A stretch of DNA of 64,000 nt from Siphonodentalium dalli (GCA_032622095.1 CP136063.1:212061982-212125981), one strand, 5' to 3'; positions 19,670 through 31,018 are shown, counted from the stretch's first letter. The notes: a model not told the origin generated them from the sequence alone. Translations and numbers: made by a program.

Positions 19670-21460
19670 AATTTGTCATGCCTTTCGGCCTACACCCGAT
19701 GATAGAAATATTCCCTATTACCATTATCACTTGACTGTTGTAGCAGCTGCATGCACCCTTTGTGCAATACCGCGGAATGAACATATAGTTCACCAATCAT
19801 CGGTAGGATCGAGTTGTTTCAATGTCCTCAGATCGCCATCTTTGAGGTTACCAGTTTTCAAGTGAACACTGTTCAAAATTAGTGTTTTGGCCTATCGGGC
19901 CATGCAGGCCGCCCGATGATTGTAATACCCCCCCCCCCCCCCATCATGTGTGTCACCCACTGTGCAATGCCGCAGGGTGAATAGTATTCACCAATCACCA
20001 GTGGTCCCGCTAGATGTGTTGTTTCAGTGGTCCCGCTATGTGTTGTTTCAATGTCCTCAGATCGCGGCCGCCACCTTTGAGGTGACCAGTGCTCAGCTAG
20101 TGAACACTGTTCATTAACATCGTAAACGATCGACCGGCGAATATATCCCATAACGCGGATCCCCTCTATATAATTCATATGTGGTCCCAAAAGTCTAACA
20201 TTAATTGTAAGCCACCGTGGATGCTCATTGAAAAAAAAACAATCCAAGAGGAAAACAGCGTTATCGAGCTTGAAACTTCTATATCAGACGTGAGTAGACC
20301 ATCAGACGATTCAGTTATATATTTTTGCGTGGGCTATCAGTGCAAATTTGATGAAATAATTTGTGTATTGCTCTTGGGGTTTACCCACAAAAAATAGCTT
20401 ACTATATTTTGGCGTTTCGGGCCATGCCACCCAATGATAGCATATTTATTAAATTAGCATTGAAAATTATTACGTATAAAATACTATTAGATTTAGATGA
20501 AAACGTATATCTATCTAATGCGACAGGCACTTGTTAATGGATTGTATGTGTTGTGTCTTAGTTATAATATTATGGTGGATTTGTTATGTAAATATTATAT
20601 AATTGTTAACGTATATATAACTTGTTTTTATATATATAAGATCAGTATTCACACACCCTTTGTGCAATCCCGCAGAATGAAGCGTGTTCACCAATAATAT
20701 GACCATTGGTACCGTTGTGTTGTTTCAATGTCCTCAGATCGCGGCCGCCACCTTTGGTGTGATCAATGTTCAGGTGACCATAGTTCATTAACATCTTAAG
20801 CAATCAAAAGGCGAATAGGTCCCATATTGAGGAACCCTATATATATAGAATTAATGTCGTGTGTAAAAGTCCTACGTTACTTGGGAACCACTGTGGATAT
20901 TCATTGAAAAAAATTAAAAACAAAAAACATCTTGTTCTATCGATTTTCCAATTTCAGACGTCAGTAAGCGAAGTTTTGATATTTTGCAGTCATATCAGTC
21001 AAAATTGATTAATTCGCGGACATGTATTCTAAATTGAAACGTGTGTTGGCATTGCCGCCACAAGTAACCGGACTGACCATTTCACCTACATTCTAGGCCA
21101 ACACGATCATTTTTGGTAATTATCGATTCTGATAACTAAATCGTCCTTTGAAGAAATGTTGATTTTGGAATCTGACGATACGGGACCATCGAATCGGGAT
21201 TGTGTACCTTTAAATGTATCACTTGAGACCTTGTTGGGGTTGGGTCCCTACAAGTAGATATAAACATGTAGGTTTGGCGTTGTCAAGCTAATAATAATAA
21301 TAGAACATCTTTCAAATTACATTATATTCACTTGAGAAGTGTGTGTTCATAAACCAACTTATTAAATTGGCGTAGCCTTATATACTGAAATAATGTAATT
21401 GAAACCGTCAAATAAAATTAAGAATATCATGTCAATTATCTGTCTACTTATTTATTTCAG
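19670..21460 (+). repeat. Module-rich segment between ORFs, unit A (possible intron)
   Basis: It contains three ~130-bp modules with GCGGCCGCCACCTTTG-type cores (about 19750-19880, 19955-20120, 20655-20790; the first lacks the GGCCGC part). It also has a 15-C run at 19928-19942, the perfect palindrome GTGAATAGTATTCAC near 19978, and an AT-rich stretch (20440-20640). The last ~60 bp is pyrimidine/AT-rich and ends tatttatttcag before the exon. A 300-bp piece kept in units 1 and E is absent. Confidence 0.6.
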
Positions 21461-21970
21461 ATGGAGAGAATAGACAATAATGTGGTTATTTGGGACATGG
21501 AAGGTGAGGGCAGCATTGAAGAGCAGTACATGAGGCTGACAGAGAGTGGGGAAGGTTCAAAGCTGATGTCTAAGAATCGTCGGAAGTCAGTTACTAAAGG
21601 CAGGAGACAAAGATCAGTAATGTACAAAGAATATATGAAGGGAATTTCAACCAAAAGAATCTCCGCCCAGTACACCAGCCGCACCGAGCGAACAATGAGG
21701 CGGGGCACACCGACTAGACGATCTCTCAAAAGGCAGGTGCTGGTACGGCAAGCTGTCAACGTCGGACTCCCGTTATATGCATCAACACCAAAGCATTCTA
21801 TATGTCAGCCTTCAGTTGTTAGCTTCTCAACTACGCCGAGTGTGGATGGTATCAAAATGTATTCACGTATTGATGTAGCATCTATAGTCAAAGATCGAAA
21901 ATATAAACGAGTGGAGAAGAAAAGGAAGAGTCTGGCAAATTTACGACTGCGAATTTTCAGCTTCGCGTGA
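21461..21970 (+). CDS. Amplified 169-aa basic protein ORF, unit A
   Basis: It has the same architecture as copy 1: acceptor immediately before the ATG, 169 codons, AATAAA at 22084-22089. Variants are GSKL, KGIS, SLKR (SLRR elsewhere), AVNV and PSVDG. These place it in the variant group of units B, C and D. No indels interrupt the frame. Confidence 0.6.
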   Translation: MERIDNNVVIWDMEGEGSIEEQYMRLTESGEGSKLMSKNRRKSVTKGRRQRSVMYKEYMKGISTKRISAQYTSRTERTMRRGTPTRRSLKRQVLVRQAVNVGLPLYASTPKHSICQPSVVSFSTTPSVDGIKMYSRIDVASIVKDRKYKRVEKKRKSLANLRLRIFSFA

Positions 21971-22492
21971 GATGTTTCGTGCTGAAAAGGAATTACTATT
22001 TGCATGAAGTTTTGTTATTTGTTTTGTTATGTTTGTCTTTGTTTTTACGTTTGATTGATCTTGTTTTGATTTTAATATTATTAAATAAACATACACATGT
22101 CAAATTCAGAGTATTTTAATTTTGTTACCTATGGATAATCCGTTGTCTGCTAATCAGATCTACTGATATTATTACAGAAAATAAATGGAAAAATTACCAC
22201 AGGTCACTTAAATTTCAAGCAAGTAATTTGTTGTTTTTTTTAGGACATTCAGTGATCAAAACCGGTTGTATAGTACTTGATACTAATTACATATTATGAG
22301 AAAACCAATGTAATGATATTTATCAAATGTTTTCAACTTTTGATATTAGCAGGAACATATATATATCAACCCCTTTCTTGACTAAGTACTCGTTAATGAG
22401 TAATTCCCATAAGTAAGGTTCCGATAATAAGCGCAAGGGCCATAATGCCATAGGTAATTTGTTTAACTTGTTATCTGAACATCTCCCACCAT
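21971..22492. other. Unit A 3' flank, left of the LINE
   Basis: This is the standard 3' flank with AATAAA at 22084-22089. It stops at cccaccat, where the LINE enters. Sister units read cccaccatataatgcac across this point. Confidence 0.7.
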
Positions 22493-24184
22493 TTCATTAA
22501 TAAAATCCATAATTTAAGATCTATGCTCGACAAGAGCAACGTCCAACCTGAGTTTGAATCATTCACTGGAACTTCAATCAGTAAATTCGAGGAAGTGACG
22601 TGCGACCACGTTAGGACAATTATTCTTTCGTCTTCACCTAAATCGTGCAGTCTGGACCCAATACCTACAGACCTCATAATTAAACATATCGACTTCATGA
22701 TAGAGCCATTGACCAACTTGATTAATGCGTCACTTTCTAGTGGTTCGGTTCCCGCCTGTTTTAAAGAAACAATTATGATTCCTCTCTTGAAGAAATCGGG
22801 TCTCGATCCTGATACTCTAAATCACTACAGACCAGTCTCTAACCTGCAGTTTATATCAAAAGTCTTGGAGAAAATTGTTCTGTTTCAACTCAAAACGCAC
22901 CTCAATAATAATAAACTATGGGAACCTTTCCAGTCTGCTTATCGTACAGGGCATAGCACTGAGACCGCGATGCTGAAAATAACATCTGATCTTCTTGTTG
23001 CGTCTGATGAAGGTCTCGTTTCTATTCTGTGTTTGTTAGACCTTAGCGCAGCGTTCGACACGATTGATCACCAAATTCTGCTACATCGACTAGAAAGATC
23101 ATTCGGCATTTCCGGTACTGTCCTACAGTGGTTCGTTTCTTACCTAACTGGTCGTCAACAGAGAATACAAATTGGCAATCTGTTATCAAAGTATTACAAT
23201 CTTGATTTTGGCGTGCCCCAGGGCTCTATTCTAGGACCAATTCTATACCTGCTTTACACCAAACCTATCGGTGCTGTTATACGATCTCACGGCATATGTG
23301 TACACATGTATGCAGACGACACACAGTTATACCTTTCCGGCAGACCCGATCAAGACTCATACCTAGTGAATAGGATCGAGAGCTGTCTTTCCTCTGTTAA
23401 AACCTGGATGACTTCCAATAAACTGATGTTAAACAACGACAAAACTGAAGCCATGTGGGTTGCAAAACCATCCATTGTCAACCAATTGTGCATTACATCA
23501 CTGCAAGCAGATCGTGACACTATTATCTTCTCTTCGTGTGTCAAAAATCTAGGAGTCCATCTCGACCAAACACTGTCTATGGAGACACATATCGACCACC
23601 TCTGCAAGTCTATATGTTTGGAACTGCGACGCCTTGGACAGGTCCGCAAATATCTCACTGTTGACGCAGCAAAAAAACTTGTTGCTTCGTTTGTTATGAG
23701 TCGTCTAGACTACTGTAACATATTATTATTCCGGCTCCCTGATTCGCAAATCAACAGACTTCAACGCTTGCAGGACACCGCCGCCAGAATTGTACTCCGA
23801 AGAAGGAAAGGCTGTAGCGTAACAACCATGCACGCCGACCTTCACTGGCTACCTATCAAAGATCGGATACAATTCAAAATAGCAACATTTGGTTTCCGTC
23901 GGATGTTTGTCTCTGAATCCCTTCCCGAATATATTAACAGTCTGATATATACATACACTCCCCGGCGAACACTTCGTTCTGGTGAATCGTCCCTTCTCTG
24001 CCCTCAAGGTGCAAATCTTTTGACCGTCGGCGACAGAGCTTTCTCTGTAGCCTGTCCCGACATTTGGAACTCTCTACCAAATGAAATGCGACAATCTTGC
24101 TTGCTAACCGATTTTCGATCTGCTTTAAAAACTCACATATTCCGACGACGCTACCCCGACACAAAGAAAACTAACAAAATCTGA
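22493..24184 (+). pseudogene. Reverse transcriptase C-terminal part of the LINE
   Basis: The frame is open from the left junction; the first ATG is at 22523. RT motifs in order by residue from that ATG: YRPVSNL near 94; FQSAYRTGHSTETA near 134; DLSAAFDTIDH near 174 (first catalytic Asp); GVPQGSILGPILY near 233; YADDTQLYLS near 262 (catalytic Asp pair). The thumb runs through LGVHLD and LHWLPIKDRI to about residue 480, and the frame ends at TGA after KKTNKI. The palm motifs look intact. The AP endonuclease and ORF1 expected upstream are missing, so it cannot be autonomous. The SxxFDxxDH and YADDTQLY signatures fit the CR1/L2/Jockey group. Confidence 0.85.
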
Positions 24185-24318
24185 TTATATATAATTCCAC
24201 ATATCTATTGATTATTTTCCATGTGCATTTCTTGTGTATTTATATAATGTGTAAAGCGCTTAGGGCCCCTTGCGGGGGATAGGCGCTATATAAATATTAT
24301 TATTATTATTATTATTAT
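22493..24318 (+). mobile_element. 5'-truncated CR1/L2-like LINE insertion
   Basis: The element is ~1.83 kb, inserted between cccaccat and ataatgcac of the unit 3' flank, as shown by the empty site in units 1, B, C and D. The left end is open in the RT frame, so the element was truncated during insertion. The right end is a GGCGCTATATAAAT motif followed by an (ATT)n tail (about 24291-24318). At most 2-3 bp could be a target duplication, which is unusual for most LINEs but known in CR1/L2-type elements. It is absent from every other unit, so it post-dates amplification. Confidence 0.85.
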
Positions 24319-24958
24319 ATAATGCACTTGTATTATCTGTTGCCTGCTTATATTTCCTGGACATCCTTCCAAACATAATAGACAATTCCAATCTATACTT
24401 TTATAAATCAATTGACGAATCCATTTAGTAACAAAGGGGGTTTAAAGACTTGGAAAAGATATAATTAGAGACTTGAACATTAAGTGGGTAAAATTATATC
24501 TGATGTTGTTTATGAGGGGGATTTCGAAAAAAATGTAAATACAATTATACGGTTTACTCATAAACAATGTATGTATACAAATGAACAAAAATACAATTAT
24601 TCAAAATTACTCTGACCATTCAATAGTTCATATGTGGGTGATATTAAACAAGACAACATATCATATATTAATTTCTGGCATTCAAAAAGCCATCACATTT
24701 CAAACACAAATGACAAATTTTCAAACTTGATCTAAGTTGATGGACATCTCAATGTACCATTTTGATTGATATATTGCCATTTTGATAACAAAAGCTCCAT
24801 TAAAATTTGTTCACCCATCAGTGGGCGATGCTGGTGAATTGATAACTCATGTTAGCAGCTTACGACCAATCAGAATGATGTTCTAGTGATAAACTTTAAT
24901 TAGCCATAATAGGAAAAAAATGCCTTATTCAATATGGATAAGTTCAAGTCTGCAAATA
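24319..24958. other. Unit A 3' flank, right of the LINE
   Basis: The interrupted flank resumes (ataatgcacttgtattatctg) and continues to MITE-3. Fragments such as NVNTIIRFTHKQ and SYINFWHSKSHHISN appear in one + frame but are separated by stops in every unit. This may be a decayed ORF. Confidence 0.45.
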
Positions 24959-25354
24959 GTGCGTCTGTCATTTGCAGAATGAGGTCCACAGAGGGTAATT
25001 TAGTGAGGCTATACCGCACAGCTGGATAGCATCACCAAATTCCCCCTCTGGAAACCTCATTCTGCTTTGGCCTCAGCTGCTATGGTAGATATAGGATCAG
25101 ATTGGTGAAGTTCACCTATTAGTCACCTCGATTATGCATTTTATATTCTGCAAATTAGGGGGATATAGAATCTGAACAGAAGGGAAAAAGTACTAAACAC
25201 AATGTTAATTTGAGACAAAAGGTACTTCCCATAAGAGGGGGCTTGAGAATAATGAGGGCCCCAGAAAGTGAATTTGTAATGCTAGTCCTCTATGCGGAGT
25301 AGCATCACTAAATTCACCCTTTTGGGGACCTCATTCTGCAAATGACAGACACAC
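24959..25354. mobile_element. MITE-3, unit A
   Basis: It has the same TA-flanked 55-bp inverted repeats as the unit 1 copy. It is 396 bp because it keeps an interior segment (gctggatagcatcacc) that unit 1 lacks. Confidence 0.65.
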
Positions 25355-26220
25355 TATTTCATGGCTTGGATGAGTTATTATTGAGGTGGACTCTTTCCAC
25401 CGATAAACAAGAGGTACACTGTCGCGTGGCATTTGCCCCCGACCATAGCAATTCGGATTAAGCATGGACGAAACTGCGGATATCCGAGGAGCTATATGTG
25501 ACCATTCCAAAAGAAGTTCGTACTAGAAATTCCGGAAACCCAAAAACAAGCGATCCGGAAACCCAAAAACAAGCGAAAATTCAAATTTTCTAACTGGTCC
25601 ACAAAAATAAGGGATTTGCAATCGTACCACCAAAGCTCACGCTGTCATCTGGAAACCCCAAAAAACAAGAGAAAAATTTAATTTTCTAAGTCAAAAAAGG
25701 GCCATAACTCTGGCGAAAATGGGTGGACGAAACCCGCACTTTCTAAACACAAGCACAAAATTCTTGTTTTCTAATAGGTGTTCTTATAAGCTAGAATGTT
25801 TCTCTTAATTCTAGAAAACAATTATAGACAACAGAATATGTGATAAATGTGAATAACGTTTTCTAAACGTGTTCTAAGAATATTATTTCTTAAAATGAAA
25901 ACATAAATCTCAAATGAAGAAATATTTTCTTGATAGAAAATAGTTTCGGTATACGTGTCTATTCGTTCCCGCCCATACGCAGTAGAAGCACATGGACATC
26001 CCCGGAATAAAGATGGGTGTTGAAACCACACATAGTGTACTATTTCCCAAATAAAATATCACATTAAATAAGACTACACAAAATAGTGATGTCTCTCTGT
26101 AACGGAGTGGAGAATTATTAGTATTATCAATTTAAACATCAATATTTTAAACTAGTTATAGCAGGTTCCCTTCGGGGGCCTCCATCCACAATCAGATGAC
26201 CATGTGGTCCCTTTGTCCTC
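25355..26220. repeat. GGGCCATAACTCTGG block, unit A
   Basis: It carries the intact BEL/Pao empty site (aggtacactgtcg, about 25411). One GGGCCATAACTCTGG copy remains. The deletion joins aaattttctaa directly to ctggtccac, a junction different from that in units B, D and E. Confidence 0.6.
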
Positions 26221-27353
26221 AAGAGGACGAACACCTGCGATCGCCCATACGAGCGTGAGGTGTATCATAAGGAATACATCATATATGAAGTCTGACAATG
26301 CATAAGAGGAAGAACACCGGCGATCGCCCATAACAGTGTGACGTGTATAAGGAATTCAGTCATATATGGAGTTTGGCAATGCATAAGAGGACGAACACCG
26401 ACGATCGACCATACGAGAGTGACGTGTATGAGAAGGAATTCAGTTATATATGGAGTTGGGCAATGCATAAGAGGACGAACACCGGCGATCGACCATACGA
26501 GCGTGACGTGTATCATAAGGAATTCAGTCATATATGGAGTCTGATAATGCATAAGAGGATGAACACTGGCGATCGTCCACACGAGAGAGACGTGTATGAG
26601 AAGGAATTCAGTCATATATGGAGTCTAACAATGCATAAGAGGAAGAACACCGGCGATCGTCCATACGAGTGTGACGTGTATCAGAAGGAATTCAGTTATA
26701 TATGGAGTCTGGTAATGCATAAAAGAACGAACACCGGCGATCGACCACACGAGCGTGACGTGTATCATAAGGAATTCAGTCATATATGGAGTCTGACAAT
26801 GCATAATAGGACGAACACCGGCGATCGTCCATACAAGTGTGGCGTGTATCAGAAGGAATTCTGTTATGTATGGAGTCTTGCAAAGCATAAGAGGACGAAC
26901 ACCGGCGATCGACCATACGAGCGTGACGTGTATCACAAGGAATTCAGTCATATATGGAGTCTGACAATGCATAAAAGGACGAACACTGGCGATCGTCCAT
27001 ATGAGAGTGACGTGTATGAGAAGGAATTCAGTCATATGTGGAGTCTGACAATGCATAAGAGGACGAACACCGGCGATCGTCCATACGAGTGTGACGTGTA
27101 TCAGAAGGAATTTAGTTATATGTGGAGTCTGACAATGCATAAGAGGACGAACACCGGCGATCGTCCATACGAGTGTGACGTGTATCAGAAGGAATTCAGT
27201 TATATGTGGAGTCTGACAATGCATAAGAGGAAGAACACCGGCGATCGACCATACGAGCGTGACGTGTATCATAAGGAATTCAGTCATATATGGAGTCTGA
27301 CAATGCATAAGAGAACGAACACCGGTGATCGACCATACGAGAGTGACGTGTAT
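26221..27353 (+). pseudogene. Degenerate zinc-finger array, unit B (12 in-frame repeats)
   Basis: This is the most regular array. After two damaged repeats the frame is open from 26343 (a GTG codon directly downstream of a TAA) to 27395. It shows the canonical order of twelve repeat types. One KEFSYVW repeat reads KEFCYVW. Tyr replaces Cys2 and Asn replaces His2 in all repeats. No ATG or clear splice acceptor precedes the open part. Confidence 0.8.
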
Positions 27354-27439
27354 TTGTGTATGTGGGAGCGTCTTTTAAAGGTCTCCGTTTTTTGAAACCC
27401 GTTTAGTTACTGTCTGATCTGAAAGCAAGTGTTTTATGT

Positions 27440-27771
27440 CAAACTCCATACAACGCCCTCTACGTTATCACTGCGATATAGCACTGCCACAAGGATGGTA
27501 CTTTGCAGACGATAAATCTATTTTTACATATCGTCGTGGAACAATATTTAGTCACCTATTATCTTGTTTTGACCACCAAATTTTTTTTTAAGTTTCCAAT
27601 AATGGTAATTCTTTCGGTATTGATAAGAACAATATGAACTGAGCCAGACATAGACAATTTTAATCCTAAAACATAAGAACTAAAAACACGGTAAGAAATC
27701 CTTACCAATTAATGTCCTTATGGCAGTGGTATATCAGCGGAGCGATAGGAGATAACTCTGCCTGGAGTTTG
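27440..27771. mobile_element. MITE-1, unit B
   Basis: Inherited insertion with TSD GTTTTATGT at 27431-27439 and 27772-27780. Confidence 0.8.
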
Positions 27772-28198
27772 GTTTTATGTATCTCTCCAATATGATTAAA
27801 CTATGTTTGATCGAAGGGTTGTATTGAATGCAGATACGTTATTCCTATGTATCTGACTACTGGCATGGTGGCAACTTTTACCACGGCGGACTCTTTCACA
27901 TGCAAAACACAGGCAACAAGAAAACCATAGTCGGAAATGGTAACGCGCTCAAAATCATATATATCAGTGAGCTGCAGAACGAAACATATGTATAACAGTT
28001 GAAATATAAGACTTACAAATTATCTTTTAAATTTCTTTTATTGTTAATTGACATAGCTTGTCACAAACCAAAAATCAACATTATTGACTTAATAATGTAA
28101 AGGACAATAAACGAAATTGAAATTCCCAACTACACCTTTTACCGGACTCGGCCTCCTGGTTGCGCAGTTCGACTTTTAAACCGGAAAAAACAATTATC

Positions 28199-28206
28199 TA
28201 TAAATA
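28199..28206 (+). promoter_or_regulatory. TATA box, unit B
   Basis: TATAAATA lies 140 bp before the 96-codon ORF. The extra 16 bp relative to unit A is the segment carrying the upstream ATG. Confidence 0.5.
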
Positions 28207-28266
28207 AAACGCCCATCTGACCACAGCTGTCATTCAAGATTATTCACGTTTCCGGTAACTCAGGGG

Positions 28267-28302
28267 ATGGACGTGCCAGCGAGAGCTCCTCGCTTATCCT
28301 AG
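28267..28302 (+). promoter_or_regulatory. Upstream ORF in the leader, unit B
   Basis: ATG at 28267 opens an 11-residue frame (MDVPARAPRLS) ending in TAG at 28300-28302. It lies between the TATA box and the 96-codon ORF. The same uORF is at 39019-39054 (D), 47063-47098 (E) and 62036-62071 (F). Units A and C lack its start because of a 16-bp deletion between CAG repeats. Confidence 0.35.
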
Positions 28303-28338
28303 AGTGACCGTTGATTTTTCTGTCGGGCGTGTCTGACC

Positions 28339-28653
28339 ATGGGTGATTTAATCCCCAGCTTAGTCCGCAACGTGCTGAGCGGCTACCAATCTGCCCATTG
28401 TATTAGCTGGTCTCTCCAGATTGGACGTGGTGTTGAAGTTCCAGGTCACCCCGGTAGAACCCTCTACCGGTCGTGGCCTGGAAGGACCGACCGGACTCCA
28501 CCGGTCCGGGGCTGCCGGGACCACACGAAAGAAGCGAAAGACTCCACCAGGGGCGGAATCGACCACCACCGTCCCTGCGACGCCGAGTTACCGCTAATTA
28601 AAAGACGGAACATTTTTTGTTCTCCAATAAATCGTCCTTTGAAGAAATGTTGA
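28339..28653 (+). CDS. 96-codon-type ORF, unit B (104 codons by fusion)
   Basis: Identical in outline to unit A up to IFCSP. The deletion then joins ttctcca to ataaatcgtcc and extends the frame by eight codons (INRPLKKC). Coding status is as uncertain as in unit A. Confidence 0.4.
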   Translation: MGDLIPSLVRNVLSGYQSAHCISWSLQIGRGVEVPGHPGRTLYRSWPGRTDRTPPVRGCRDHTKEAKDSTRGGIDHHRPCDAELPLIKRRNIFCSPINRPLKKC

Positions 28654-28951
28654 TTTTGGAATCTGACGATACGGGACCATCGAATCGGGATTGTGTACCT
28701 TTAAATGTATCACTTGAGACCTTGTTGGGGTTGGGTCCCTACAAGTAGATATAAACATGTAGGTTTGGCGTTGTCAAGCTAATAATAATAATAGAACATC
28801 TTTCAAATTACATTATATTCACTTGAGAAGTGTGTGTTCATAAACCAACTTATTAAATTGGCGTAGCCTTATATACTGAAATATTGTAATTGAAACTGTC
28901 AAATAAAATTAAGAATATCATGTCAATTATCTGTCTACTTATTTATTTCAG
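28654..28951 (+). other. Shortened segment before the exon, unit B
   Basis: Only the acceptor-proximal ~300 bp of the module-rich segment remains. All three modules and the C run are lost. The acceptor ttatttatttcag is kept. Confidence 0.7.
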
Positions 28952-29461
28952 ATGGAGAGAATAGACAATAATGTGGTTATTTGGGACATGGAAGGTGAGG
29001 GCAGCATTGAAGAGCAGTACATGAGGCTGACAGAGAGTGGGGCAGGTTCAAAGCTGATGTCTAAGAATCGTCGGAAGTCAGTTACTAAAGGCAGGAGACA
29101 AAGATCAGTAATGTACAAAGAATATATGAAGGGAATTTCAACCAAAAGAATCTCGGCCCAGTACACCAGCCGCACCGAGCGAACAATGAGGCGGGGCACA
29201 CCGACTAGACGATCTCTCAGAAGGCAGGTGCTGGTACGGCAAGCTGTCAACGTCGGACTCCCGTTATATGCATCAACACCAAAGCATTCTATATGTCAGC
29301 CTTCAGTTGTTAGCTTCTCAACTACGCCGAGTGTGGATGGTATCAAAATGTATTCACGTATTGATGTAGCATCTATAGTCAAAGATCGAAAATATAAACG
29401 AGTGGAGAAGAAAAGGAAGAGTCTGGCAAATTTACGACTGCGAATTTTCATCTTCGCGTGA
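28952..29461 (+). CDS. Amplified 169-aa basic protein ORF, unit B
   Basis: Intact 169 codons with AATAAA at 29575-29580. Variants are GAGSKL, KGIS, PSVDG and a unique C-terminal IFIFA where the others have IFSFA. Confidence 0.6.
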   Translation: MERIDNNVVIWDMEGEGSIEEQYMRLTESGAGSKLMSKNRRKSVTKGRRQRSVMYKEYMKGISTKRISAQYTSRTERTMRRGTPTRRSLRRQVLVRQAVNVGLPLYASTPKHSICQPSVVSFSTTPSVDGIKMYSRIDVASIVKDRKYKRVEKKRKSLANLRLRIFIFA

Positions 29462-30622
29462 GATGTTTCGTGCTGAAAAGGAATTACTATTTGCATGAAG
29501 TTTTGTTATTTGTTTTGTTATGTTTGTCTTTGTTTTTACGTTTGATTGATCTTGTTTTGATTTTAATATTATTAAATAAACATACACATGTCAAATTCAG
29601 AGTATTTTAATGTTGTTACCTATGGATAATCCGTTGTCTGCTAATCAGATCTACTGATATTATTACAGAAAATAAATGGAAAAATTACCACAGGTTACTT
29701 AAATTTCAAGCAAGTAATTTTTTTTTTTTTTAGGACATTCAGTGATCAAAACCGGTTGTATAGTACTTGATACTAATTACATATTATGAGAAAACCAATG
29801 TAATGATATTTATCAAATGTTTTCAACTTTTGATATTAGCAGGAACATATATATATCAACCCCTTTCTTGACTAAGTACTCGTTAATGAGTAATTCCCAT
29901 AAGTAAGGTTCCGATAATAAGCGCAAGGGCCATAATGCCATAGGTAATTTGTTTAACTTGTTATCTGAACATCTCCCACCATATAATGCACTTGTATTAT
30001 CTGTTGCCTGCTTATATTTCCTGAACATCCTTCCAAACATAATAGACAATTCCAATCTATACTGTTATAAATCAATTGACGAATCCATTTAGTAACAAAA
30101 GGGGTTTAAAGACTTGGAAAAGATATAATTAGAGACTTGAACATTAAGTGGGTAAAATTATATCTGATGTTGTTTATGAGGGGGATTTCGAAAAAAATGT
30201 AAATACAATTATACGGTTTACTCATAAACAATGTATGTATACAAATGAACAAAAATATAATTATTCAAAATTACTCTGACCATTCAATAGTTCATATGTG
30301 GGTGATATTAAACAAGACAACATATCATATATTAATTTCTGGCATTCAAAAAGCCATCACATTTCAAACACAAATGACAGATTTTCAAACTTGATCTAAG
30401 TTGATGGACATCTCAATGTACCATCTTGATTGATATATTGCCATTTTGATAACAAAAGCTCCATTAAAATTTGTTCACCCATCAGTGGGCGATGCTGGTG
30501 AATTGATAACTCATGTTAGCAGCTTACGACCAATCAGAATGATGTTCTAGTGATAAACTTTAATTAGCCATAATAGGAAAAAAATGCCTTATTCAATATG
30601 GATGAGTTCAAGTCTGCAAATA
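29462..30622. other. Unit B 3' flank
   Basis: Standard 3' flank with an intact LINE target (cccaccatataatgcac, about 29984). The minus frame at 29813-30055 (GRMFRKYKQATDNTS through LVKKGVDIYMF) is open here as in units 1, C and D. It is antisense to the unit, with no promoter or family evidence. Confidence 0.45.
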
Positions 30623-31018
30623 GTGCGTCTGTCATTTGCAGAATGAGGTCCACAGAGGGTAATTTAGTGAGGCTATACCGCACAGCTGGATAGCATCACC
30701 AAATTCCCCCTCTGGAAACCTCATTCTGCTTTGGCCTCAACTGCTATGGTAGATATAGGATCAGATTGGTGAAGTTCACCTATTAGTCACCTCGATTATG
30801 CATTTTATATTCTGCAAATTAGGGGGATATAGAATCAGAACAGAAGGGAAAAAGTACTAAACACAATGTTAATTTGAGACAAAAGGTACTTCCCAGAAGA
30901 GGGGGCTTGAGAATAATGAGGGCCCCAGAAAGTGAATTTGTGATGCTAGTCCTCTATGCGGGGTAGCATCACTAAATTTACCCTTTTGGGGACCTCATTC
31001 TGCAAATGACAGACACAC
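30623..31018. mobile_element. MITE-3, unit B
   Basis: TA-flanked copy, 396 bp, same site as in unit A. Confidence 0.65.

Larger units (their letters stand above)
17444..26220 (+). repeat. Tandem unit A (8.78 kb; about 6.95 kb without the LINE)
   Basis: Order: finger array, repeat 'R' fragment with MITE-1, TATA box, 96-codon ORF, module-rich segment, 169-codon exon, 3' flank with a LINE insertion, MITE-3, GGGCCATAACTCTGG block. It is the best reference for the undeleted unit. It lacks the 16-bp leader segment that carries an upstream ATG in units B, D, E and F. Confidence 0.85.

Noticed and set aside
24319-24340. Target duplication of the LINE
   Set aside because: Comparison with the empty site leaves at most 2-3 ambiguous bases (at/tat), too short to call a duplication.
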